Assembly: GCF_950023065.1 (NCBI RefSeq)
Contig: NC_088677.1
Coordinates: forward strand, 57,871,469 to 57,935,468
DNA length: 64,000 nt
Source: Planococcus citri
Taxonomy: Eukaryota; Arthropoda; Insecta; Hemiptera; Pseudococcidae
Direction: 5' to 3'
How positions within the stretch are numbered: the first letter of the stretch is position 1; the number at the start of each line of letters is the position of its first letter. The notes below the pieces were generated by a model. That model was not told the DNA's origin. It saw only the letters and a program-made list of their open reading frames with translations, and made no database searches. Shown piece by piece: positions 25,831 to 35,919 of the stretch. The position numbers and the translations under genes are program-made.

Positions 25831-27195
25831 GTTAGGAAATTTTCGTAAGATATTAAAATTGCAAAAAATCCTCCACATCGAGCACTATCCAATGGTGCAA
25901 AAAAAATTCAAATTAGCGCAACCCTTCCCCTTCATTTTAATTTTTTAAAATTTCATTTTGAAAATTGATATCATTGCTCCAAAGTAAAAATTACCTCACC
26001 ACAAGTATCTACTTTTTATTTCTCAAACAGTAAAAATTACCTCAAAACGAGCATTTTTTACTTCAACGCCTATTAATCTTTACACAATTGGTTCGAGTAA
26101 TTTTTACTATTAAAATATAGTAAAAATTATTACGATAGAATAATTTTTACTTTTCAAATAGTAAAAATTACTTCAAGAGGAGTATTTTTTCTTCAACATA
26201 CATTAATTTTTACATTATTGGTTCGTGTTATTTTTACTATAATGGTACAGTAAAAGTCATTATGGAGGAATAATTTTTACCATGCTATCACATTAAAAAT
26301 AATTTGTGTGACCAGTTGAAAGTACCAAGTTCTAAAATAAATTCTACTGTATTTTCGAATGGGATCCGGTTATTGTGCTAAAATAATAAAAATTACCTAT
26401 ACTTTTTTTTTTCCGTGTAGAAACTAGTTTTACTCTTTGTGTCCTATTGGTTAGATAGGATTTTATAAGTTTTTTGGCGATACCCCTAATGCCATAATGT
26501 TCTAATTTAGCCACAAGGATATTATGTTTTATTCTGTCAAAAGCTTTAGAGAGGTCACAAAATATACCAATAGGTTTTTCATTGTTTTGTAGCATATCAG
26601 AGATTGTATTGACTAGTTCATAATTCATAAATGGCATCTGAAGTACTAAGTTTTGATCTGACGAATCCAAATTGATTTGGGCTAAGAATATTTTTGGAGT
26701 TGACATAGGATGAAATTCTCACATAGATGATTTTCTCAAAGATTTTGGCAAAGACTGGTATTATAGATATTGGTCGGAAATTTGATATGTTATCTTTTTG
26801 TCCTTTGTTTTTATATACTGGGGTTGTTATGCTGTGTTTTAAGCAATCTGGGAAGACCCCTTGTACTAAACAATCATTGAATAGCCTAGAGAGGACCTCA
26901 GATATAGCATATCTGACATCCTTTATCAGCTTTATATCTATATTGTATATATCTTTTGCTTTGGAGTTGTTCAATTTTTCTAGTTTTACACACCTCAATA
27001 GGTGTAGTACATAGTTCCATGGTGTAGTAGGGTGGAGGAATATGGAGCCTTGCACCTTTTCAGATAGGAATGAGAGAGGGGTATAACCTGTCCATGAAGA
27101 GTTTGGTTTTTTTGTGGTTTGTTGGGGAAGGTGGGTGAAGTATCTATTAAAATCATTGGCTAATTCCTCATTAGTTACTCTATTCATTAGATCAC

Positions 27196-27497
27196 CCAGC
27201 AGAATTTTGAAACTTGAAATTTCCATAAAATCTCATCAAATGAAGTTGGAAATCCGAAATTCACCCTGTACTCCTACTTTAACACATTATTAAATTGAAT
27301 TCTAAGAGGGGGGAAGTCGTTTTGCAGCCTCTAGCGACTGTTTGAAAATTCACGAAGCCTCCGGTAGATTTTTGAAATTTGAAATTTCTATAAAATTTCA
27401 TGGAATTCAGTTATAAAACCAAAATTTACTTTGCAATCTAATTTCAACACGGTATGAAGTCGACTGCAGGTGGTTTCATGTCGTTTTGAAGCTTCCT
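27196..27497. repeat. Truncated foldback-family repeat abutting gene F
   Basis: The sequence matches the units of the 24240-25600 repeat (CAGAATTTTGAAACTTGAAA, CTCATCAAATG, GTCGTTTTGAAGC). It begins where the reverse transcriptase homology stops and ends where exon 4 homology of gene F starts, so it forms both breakpoints. Confidence 0.65.
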
Positions 27498-30400
27498 GTG
27501 TTCCGGAAATCAAGGCATCAAAGATATCGTGCTATCGCTACGTTGGATAAAAGATAATATAAAATCGTTTGGAGGAGACCCGGAAAATGTTACTCTGCTG
27601 GGAGGCAGTAGTGGAGCAGCCATCATTCATATATTAATGTTATCACCAGAGACAGAAGGCATGAAATAATCATCATGATCATTAAAAAAATTTCCCTATT
27701 CTGAGTTGACAGTTCATTCATAACCTAATATTGACCATAATTAAATGATTCAACTTAATTTTTTAGGTCTATTTCATAAAGCTGTAATGATGGGATTATA
27801 CATATTTAATCCTGACGACCCATATGGCGAAGATACAAACGAGCAAATTGTCCACAAATTCGCAAGTTCGTTCGGTTATAAAGGAAGTGTTGATGACAAA
27901 AAAAAACTTTTGACATTTCTAAAGAAATTGGGTCCCTTGGATTTTGTTGGAGAATACAGAAGTCAGCTTGTGAGGGAAGCTCGTCAGGTACGCTAAGAGT
28001 AATTTAATTCTTCGCAATTTTCAGGTAAAATCAACGAAGTCTAAATCAATATTTATTCTAGGATATCGCACCGATTCTTCCTTGCGGAGTTTTCACACCA
28101 ACCGTTGACTGTGGTGAGAACGGAATATTACCCGAATTTCCAAGAAATTTAATACAGTCGACTTCGAAAATTCCATTACTTTTCGGATATTGCGACAGAG
28201 AATCTATTCTAGGGTTTGCTCGTAAGTGAAACAGTAGTGATATCTGGGTGACTTAATTATAAATCAAGCATATGGAGCGGATATTACAAATTTGCGTTCA
28301 CTTAGAGGGAGTTAGAGAATGTACCGAAAGAAACTTCAAAAAATCAATTCGTCAAAATAAATGGGGATGGGGGCGTGATTTGAGTGACGATGATATTGAA
28401 CTAATATACAAACAAGTCGAGTCGTTCTACACACAGGGAAAGCCAATAAAGGAAGCATCTTTATCAACAAAGATAGATGTAAGTGAGGCATTTCATTAGT
28501 CATCCATTACACGCACATACCACCATCTTTCATTCATTTTTGCCTACTCAACTTTTTTTTGTCATTAGATTCAGACTGGTATCATGTTATCAGATGTTTA
28601 TGATACATTAATCAATGTTGTGGCGTCCAATCCAGAATCGCCCGTATACGTTTATAAATTTCAATTCGAAGGTGAAATTGTTACCATGAAAAGTATGTAC
28701 AAGAATATGTTCGACGAACGAATAGAAGGTAATTTTCAGATAAAGTACATCTACATACCAGCTGGTAAGAAACTCCGGTACTTTTTTCCTTCGACATTCA
28801 TTTGTCCCTATTCGCTAAAAAAAATGCTGAATTTCTGCGGAAAAATTTATATTCAACTTTAAAAGCTTAAACTTCGATTACGACACATATTTTCAAAATT
28901 TTTCTTACTCAGCCATAAAAACATTTTGGAGCTATTCTGAAGCCTTCGCGAATTAGATTTATATTAGAGGGTTCATATTCTTGCACGTTTCTTTTTTCAA
29001 AATAAAATCTGTCCAATGCCCATCCATCCATATTTTCATTTTTCCACATTCAAAAATAACTGTGAAAAATAAATGAATACTTACCTATGTAAATGAAAAA
29101 GCAGAAATTTTGATAACATCGGGTCCCAAAATCTCGTCAATTGTTTCGTTTTGAAATCGCTGATATTTTTGATTTGTTTCTCCGAAGGTACTTTTCATTG
29201 CGATGATGGTTATTATTGGACACGGTGGTCCGATCCTCTCAACGTTAAAACTAAACAGATGGTAGAAACATTCACAAAATTCATCACCACTTTTGCAAGA
29301 ACCGGGTAAAAAATCGATTAAACTTGCAGGACTGGTGAACAGAACAGAACAGAACGCTATGAACAAAATAATGATAAACATTAATAAGTTTCAAATTTTC
29401 TGAACGTTATACTCGAACAGTCTGAGCCAACGATCGCTAATCCGTCATTGACAATAGAAATAATTGCAACCCCCTCCGGTCCTCTGCGAAAACTGTTGTC
29501 TTAGACGGGACATCCTAAGGAACATTAATCTTATCGGCCATGAGGATCCAAAAAATAGCTAGAGGCTTCAAAACGACTTGAAACGATCTGCAGTTGACTT
29601 CATTCATTGAAATTAGTTTACAGAATAAAATTTCAGCTTTCTAACTCCATTTTATGAAATTTTGTGGAAATTTCAAGTTTAAAAAAATCTGCTGGAGGCT
29701 CCATGAATTTTCAAAAAGTCGCTGGAGGCGCCAAAATAACTTGAACCCACCTGCAGTCCGCTCGATATAGCGTGTTGAAATTAGAATGCAGATTTCCAGC
29801 TCTATTTGGTAACATTTTATAGAAATTTCGAGCATTGAAAAATTTGGTGGAGGCTCCAGTAATTTCTTTTCAAGTTTTAAAAATCTACATGGAGGTTCCT
29901 TGAATTTTCAAAAAATCGTTTCAGGCTCCAAAATGACTTCAAGTAACTCGCCAGTAGTCGATTTAAAAGCGTGTTATTTAAGTTGGAGAACAGTGTGAAT
30001 TTCGGGTTTCCAACTTCATTTGATGACAAAGTTTTAAAAATGTGCTGGAGATTCCAGAACTGCTAAAAACGATTTGAAACCGTTTCTAATCGATTTGGCA
30101 AGTCGAAAATAGAATGTATTCCAAATTTCGGCTTTCCAAGTCAATTGCTTTAAAATGTTCCTTAGGATGTCCCCTCTAAGAAAAAAGTTGTCCCAGTGAT
30201 CGGAGAGGGAGAGGGGCAGTGCAATTATTCCTATTGCCATATGCCGAGCTATAAGTGAACAGAAATATTCAATATTTTGAAGAAAAGAACAATAATTGGA
30301 ACAAAACAATACCTACGTATTTTTTTTTTCAATTTTATATAAATTATTCACTCTTTTTCATGTTTCACGCTTTATTTTTATGATTCCAAGTACCTAACTA

Positions 30401-30842
30401 TCGTTTTGCCTTTCAATGGTTTAATTTTCAAAGCAGGTACGAGTAAAAAACTTCATCTTGTCGGAGAATCAGTCATGAAAGTGAAGGAAAAATGATAGCA
30501 AAAATCAGAACAGAACATAAAAAAATAGTTGTAGAATTAAACACAGAACCTTTTACAAATGAAAAGTTTTTGTTCATCAACAGAACAGAACAAAACAATC
30601 GTTTCGTTCATCAGCCCTGCTGAACAATTTTCAATAAATATTACATATTATTTCACAAGTACACCAATTTCTTTAGCGATCCTAATAATGAAGATGTGAA
30701 AGTTCACTGGAGACCTACCAAGCCAGATTCTCCCTGTTATCTGAGCATAAATGATGATTTGGCAATGGTTGATAGTCAATTGCATAACGAGAAATTGGAA
30801 TTTTGGGATAAGATAAAGGAACAATTTTATAAAAAATGTTGA
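27498..30842 (+). pseudogene. Carboxylesterase copy F, 5'-truncated
   Basis: Exons 4 (part) to 10 of a V-K-E-G subfamily esterase: 27498-27658, 27767-27987, 28062-28221, 28306-28478, 28569-28728, 29188-29305, 30677-30842. All are in phase and without stops. The nucleophile motif GGSSG, the acid motif (C-D-R-E-S), and the base motif GTFHCDD are retained. Exons 1-3 and about 25 nt of exon 4 are missing, replaced at 27497 by repeat DNA. The oxyanion loop is therefore lost and the product cannot fold as a normal esterase. Intron 4 has a GC donor (GAAG|GCATGA) as in gene E, which supports E and F as close relatives. Intron 9 holds a foldback element. The intact frame suggests recent truncation. 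A transcript joined to an unseen upstream exon cannot be excluded. Confidence 0.85.
29441..30246. mobile_element. Foldback-family copy in intron 9 of gene F
   Basis: The ends are inverted copies of one another: GACAATAGAAATAATTGCA with GGGACATCCTAAGGAACATT at the left, and the complements (GTCCCCTCTAAG, GCAATTATTCCTATTG) at the right. The interior carries the GCTGGAGGCTCCA units. The same end sequence is seen near 24010-24110, so this copy defines the element's termini (about 0.8 kb). Confidence 0.65.
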
Positions 30843-31194
30843 TAAATCATCACTTTTCAAATTAATACATTAAGTAACAGAATTGTGCATTAAACTAAAA
30901 AAATATTTTCATCTACTTCAACTTGTGAATTTTTTTATCGATTAAGCAAGACGTATCCTATCGTACCTTTTGCAATAAATTTTTTAAAAGAAATGCAAAA
31001 TTTTTCCATATTATCTAGATGTTAAAAGCAATAAAACTATAACTACCCAGAATTTTCCTTACAGTTATCGAAGTAAGTTACTTATTCTTGTGTTTTTTCG
31101 TAGCGCAATCAGTCGTAATAAAATATACCCAAGCAATTTTACTGCTTCGTAAAGTACGAGTATATTTAGAAAAGACTGAAAGTAAAAACCAAAA

Positions 31195-33556
31195 ATGTCT
31201 GAAAAGCTCGTTGTTACTGTAAACGAAGGAAAAATTCGAGGAATCAAACAAAAATCTGTGTTTTCTGGTACCGAATATTATTCTTTCTTTGGAGTACCTT
31301 ATGGAAAACCACCTACAGATGTGCTCCGGTTCAAGGTAATTTGATTGTAATTGCATTACAGCAAGTAGGTATATCTATAGAAAACGTATCATATTGCATG
31401 TACATATTACAGGATCCAGTTAAAGTAAAACCTTGGAAAGATATATACGATGCAACGGTTGAAAGAGAAGGCTGCGTACAATTTTCATTACTGACTTATG
31501 AGCTTATAGGAACAGAAGACTGCTTATTTAATAATATTTATACGACAAAGGTATCAGTTTCAAATGAATATTAGCTGCAGTACCTAGTACCTACCTAGGT
31601 ATAGGTAACAATCGAAATGTGAATATAAGAATTGAAATTTTTATTTCACTGCCCATCAACTAGTTACCACAGAATAATGAAGCTCTTATGCCAGTAATAG
31701 TCAACATTCATCCAGGAGCGTTTAGCTTCGGTTCACCACAAACAAAATTCTACGGATCTCCTGAATTCATAATGCATAATGACATCGTATATGTCTGCAT
31801 TGCATACAGATTGCATATTTTGGGTAATCAAACATTTTTTTGCTCTTTTTTTCCTACGTCTTTTATCTTGTGTTCTATTCTGCAGGGTTCTTAAACTTGA
31901 GATTAAAGGAATGTTCGGGCAATCAAGCGGTTAAAGATATAGTTTTATCACTTCGATGGATCAAAAATAATGTACGATCATTTGGAGGCGATCCAGATAA
32001 CGTGACATTAATCGGGAGCAGCAGTGGATCAGTACTTGCTCACACGCTAATACTATCACCTTCAGCTAAAGGTGCGATTGTGCTTGCAAAAAAGTTTAAA
32101 ACTTCAGTAAAACGTTTAATTAACAGCGTTAATTTCCGACATGAACAGGTCTATTTCACAAAGCTGTAATGATGGGTGGGCATGTGAACTATGCAGTCAT
32201 ACCTCTTCAAGAAACAAATGAAGATCATGCTCGAGAAATAGCGAAACAGTTCGGTTACGACGGAAGCCTTCAAGACAATAAAAAAATATTGATGTTTTTA
32301 AAGAAGCTAGATGCGATAATGCTGATTGAAGGGTTCAAACGTTGTCAAAATACTTTACAAGAGGTAGGTACAATTAAAAGCCTCAAATGTATTGCCAAAC
32401 TCTGTAATCGATTACTTGAGTGTAATCTTTTTAGACTATTGCTCCTATCTTTCCGATGTGTGTGTTTAATCCAACATTCGATCGAGGAGATATTTTACCA
32501 GATTTGCCGAACAATCTGATAAAAACAATGGCACGAATACCAATCATGATAGGATTTTCACAAATTGAATCCATAATGGGATATGTTCGTAAGTTGGCTC
32601 ATAAGTATCAACGTACTTCAAGTGATTCTACGTATTTATCATAGGTAGGTAGGTAGGTATATGTCTAATTTTCTATGTACCTTTTATAAAGGTGCAGTGC
32701 GGCCATTCACGGAGAAAAACTTCAAAGGCTCTCTTCGTCAAAATTTCTTCGGATGGGGATATCACCTCAGTGATGATGACGTCCAGTCAATCTACAAAGA
32801 AGTGGAAGCATTTTACTTGGAGGGTCAACCTGTCGAACAAGCACCATTGCCCGTTAAAATGGATGTAAGATTGCAACATTTGAAGTTGAACAATCGTCGG
32901 TAGGCATAATGAACGAAAAATAATAAATTTACGTCGATAGATTCAAAGCGACGTATCGATGTTCGATGTTTATGAAACGGTCATCAATCCAATATCAGAG
33001 GACTTACCCTCCTCCGTATTCGTTTATAAATTCGAATTCGAAGGAAATATTCATTCCATGAACGCGACACTAAACAGCATGATTGATGAACCGATTAAAG
33101 GTACGTGACGTGAACGAAAATTTACTTCTGTAAGTATTCGTACAACAAACAAATCAGCGAGTTGATAAAATTTTCAGGAACTTTTCATGCTAGCGACTTT
33201 AGTTACTGGAATCGATTTGGCGACCCGAAGGATAATAAAACACGCAAAATGGTGGAAACATTCACTCAACTCGTCACTACTTTCGCTAGAACAGGGTAAG
33301 AATAAATATCGCTTGAAATGACAACGGGGGATAAATTTCATGATTGTAATTATGATAAAAATATACTCATTTTTTGTCAAGAAATCCGAATTATGAAAAT
33401 TTCCCAGTGAATTGGGAATCAACTACGCCAGAAAAGCCATGTTATCTGAGCATTAACAATCCTATGGTAATGGTTGATGGTAAATTGAATAACGACAGGG
33501 TGGAATTTTGGGAACGAGTACGCAAGAAGTATGCCAGATCGAATGGCGATGATTAA
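31195..33556 (+). CDS. Carboxylesterase type B, copy G (539 aa)
   Basis: Cytosolic esterase of the N-E-G subfamily and near-identical sister of gene I. Exons: 31195-31335, 31413-31550, 31664-31823, 31886-32071, 32149-32363, 32435-32588, 32692-32864, 32941-33100, 33178-33295, 33382-33556. The oxyanion loop is H109-P-G-A, the nucleophile Ser192 (GSSSGS), the acid Glu325 (FSQIES) and the base His446 (GTFHASD). A TCAGTC that fits the arthropod initiator lies near 31108, in a stretch conserved upstream of gene I. There is no signal peptide. Intron 6 has a short GTAG tetranucleotide run at about 32643-32659. The C-terminus ends in S-N-G-D-D, shorter than that of I. Confidence 0.93.
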
Positions 33557-34127
33557 CTATGTACCTAGCTAATTATGAATCGATGTACCTATTTTTGCTG
33601 TACAATAATGCAACAAGGTTTTCTACTTCAGCAAACTAATTTTTCATGTAAATACTTTAACTTTTAACTGTAGCACGTTCGTGGTAAGAAGTAAGATCAC
33701 ATCATTAAATTGAACATTTCTGTTACGTCGCTCGCTATGGTTTTTACTCGTATCTACGTCGCTCCTCAACACTATGATAGATTGATACTTATTTACCTAC
33801 ATATGTAGATAAAACAAATAATGCAAATTTTAAAACATCTAGGTTTGAAAAAAATATGAGACAATTTCGAGGCTAAAAACGATGCATCACAGAACAGCGC
33901 TCGTAGACGTAAAATGAAAATAAATTGGCGATGAAATTCGTAGCGACGAAAGATCTACGAGCAATTTTGATGACATGTTCGAGCAATTCAACTTTTTTAC
34001 TTTACGTCATACAAAATTATGTACATTTTACAAAGTAGGTAGGTAACTCGATGTTCAGAAAAAACAAATTTTAGCTATTTCAACAGCCGCGAATTCACTC
34101 GCGATAAATACCGCCTAATTTAACTTT
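33557..34127. other. Spacer G-H (duplicated)
   Basis: No gene. The whole stretch is repeated at 38581-40700 (minus a 1.57-kb insertion) as the spacer between I and J. Confidence 0.7.
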
Positions 34128-34600
34128 TAAGTGGTAGTTGCTGTAAACGAAGGAAAAATTCAAGGTATTAAACAAACATCTAAGTTTTCTGGAACAGAAT
34201 TCCATTCCTTTCTTGGCATTCCTTATGGACAGCCACCCATCAACACACTCCGATTCAAGGTATCCTACAATTCTTACATATCCTAGACCCGACATTTTTT
34301 GGTTCTATTCTCAAAAGTTGTTTTTTTGCATTATTTTTTTCAAATTCCTTAATTTTTTTCAATTTTTATGGCAATTTTTGAATATTTTCGAAATTTTCTT
34401 TGAGGGCACTGCGCTGCGTGCTCCCGCATGTCCACACAAAAAATCTTCTCTTAGACTTATAATCAAACTAGATGTACACAAATTATATCCATCAATTGCA
34501 CATAAATGATCCATTGAAAGCAAAACCTTGGAAAGATGTAAAGGATGCCACGATTGAAAAGGAAGGCTGCATACAATTTTCCCAGTTGACTTACGATTAA
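34128..34600 (+). pseudogene. Esterase relic H (exons 1-2 only)
   Basis: Exon 1 (34128-34259) keeps the frame V-V-A-V-N-E-G to N-T-L-R-F-K and a GT donor, but the ATG is gone. Gene J, its counterpart, has about 20 extra bases here that include the start codon. Exon 2 starts at 34508; its acceptor reads AT instead of AG. It runs only to a TAA at 34598-34600, in the middle of the exon. Homology then stops, and after a short filler the second duplication unit begins. It is a dead remnant formed when the G-H block was duplicated. Confidence 0.88.
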
Positions 34601-34898
34601 GCAGTGAAATTTGACTGTTTCAAATTTAGAGAGTACTTGATAGAATTGTATAATAATTATTAAACCAGAAAAATATTTTCATCTACCTACTTCAACTTGT
34701 GAATTTTTTTTTATCGAATAAACAAGACAGACGTATCCTATTGTACCTTTTGGCAATACATTTTTCAAAAGAAATTCAAAATTTTTCCATATCTAGATGT
34801 TAAAAGCAATAAAACTATACTCAGAATTTTCCTTACGGTTATCGAAGTATGTACTTATTCTTGTGTTTTTTCGTGGCGCAATCAGTCGTAATAAAATA

Positions 34899-35852
34899 CC
34901 GTAGTTTGGGGTAATATCGGCCGGGTTTTGGAGGTTTTTTCAATGCGTCTCCACAATGGGGAGACTTGGGGGGTTGAAATTTGAAATGAAGGTACCTTGA
35001 ACCTTCTGCTATCGATTAATGTGTGCAAAATTGGATTTGGATTATATGTTTTTGATTTATGGCTTCTCAAAAGGTGGCCGATATTAGCCAGCAGTTCGGC
35101 TAATATGGGCCACCTTAAAAATTTCCCATAAAAAATCAGTTTAAAATTTCTCAAATTTTTCATTTACTGTTAGAAATTGAAAAGCAGTCCATTTTAGGCG
35201 TTTATGGTCCATCTCCCCAAAATTGGTCGAGTGCAAAAGATAATATCGGATATTTCTACTGTATCGGCGCTGTCATTGTGCAAAATTTCGAAAATTGCTT
35301 ATGGTGGGCCCAATTTTGCATTTCTTATCTTCGGCCTTACTTTTTATACTAGATCGTGTTTCTAAAACATCACCACTCACAATTTTAAATTCATTTCGAC
35401 ATAATTTTGGCAGAATAGCGTTGATAACAGTGAAAATATCAACTTTTTTGACAGCAAAATCACAGCCTTTTTTCAATAAAATGTGCCCTACTCTCTCGCA
35501 AATTAATCTTTTGGCCATTTTTTTTTCGTAACTAGATGCTAAAAAACACAAGGAATCCATTTCTGCAATCAGTTTTACTGTATTTCTATATCTTCATTAT
35601 GATCGAGAAAGAGTTTTGCAGACAAAAAATTTTCTCTTTTTTTCGCATTTTTGTTTACTGATACCGGAAACCTCCCCAGTTACTTCTACAAGCTTTGTGA
35701 TTACACGAATCGATAGCCCTGAGTTTTCTCTTTCCAATGATACCAAATTTTAGTACTTTTGATCATCACTAGGAGTGGTAGTGGAATAAATTCGAACGTA
35801 AATGAGAGTGGCCGATATTAACCCAGGAGGCCGATATTACCCCAAACTACGG
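34899..35852. mobile_element. 954-bp TIR element upstream of gene I
   Basis: The termini are perfect 24-bp inverted repeats beginning CCGTAGTTTGGGGTAATATC, flanked on both sides by TA. The corresponding site upstream of G (near 31121) is empty. A 95-codon open frame on the minus strand (35273-35560) might be a transposase remnant but was not recognised. TA flanks suggest the Tc1/mariner-pogo group, by inference only. Confidence 0.8.
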
Positions 35853-35919
35853 TACCCAAGCAATTTTACTGCTTCGTATAGTATATTTTTTAGAAAAGAC
35901 TGAAAAGTAAAAACCAAAA

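Larger units (their letters stand above)
23514..26421. mobile_element. TIR element inserted in the reverse transcriptase
   Basis: The two ends are inverted repeats (TACACGGAAAAAAA at the left, its complement at 26408-26421). Next to each end, for about 400 bp, there are many copies of a short motif GTAAAAATTAC in both orientations. The interior carries a foldback repeat (24240-25600) and a tRNA-derived piece. No transposase was recognised, so the element is non-autonomous. A run of about 18 C lies near 24034-24051. Confidence 0.65.
23220..27195 (-). mobile_element. Non-LTR reverse transcriptase, split by a later insertion
   Basis: On the minus strand the 26422-27195 part encodes the N-terminal palm and fingers: F-R-P-I-S-I-I-P-V, F-E-K-I, S-P-N-Q-F-G-F, then F-C-D-L-S-K-A-F-D and L-T-N-R-T-Q-R-V. 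The 23220-23512 part continues with G-V-P-Q-G-S-N-L-G-P and the catalytic F-A-D-D-T. The two parts are neighbours in the protein, so the DNA at 23514-26421 was inserted into the reverse transcriptase. A frameshift lies near 26618-26706. The 5' side is cut where the foldback repeat starts at about 27196. Confidence 0.85.
30898..34505 (+). repeat. Tandem segmental duplication, unit 1 (gene G + start of H)
   Basis: From AATATTTTCATCTAC upstream of G to intron 1 of H, this block matches 34668-42985 almost base for base once later insertions in the second copy are removed. It contains one complete gene plus the first exon of the next one in each unit. Confidence 0.85.

Noticed and set aside
33660..34100. 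Independent regulatory region between G and H conserved at 40255-40690
   Set aside because: The conservation is explained by the tandem segmental duplication and does not by itself show function.
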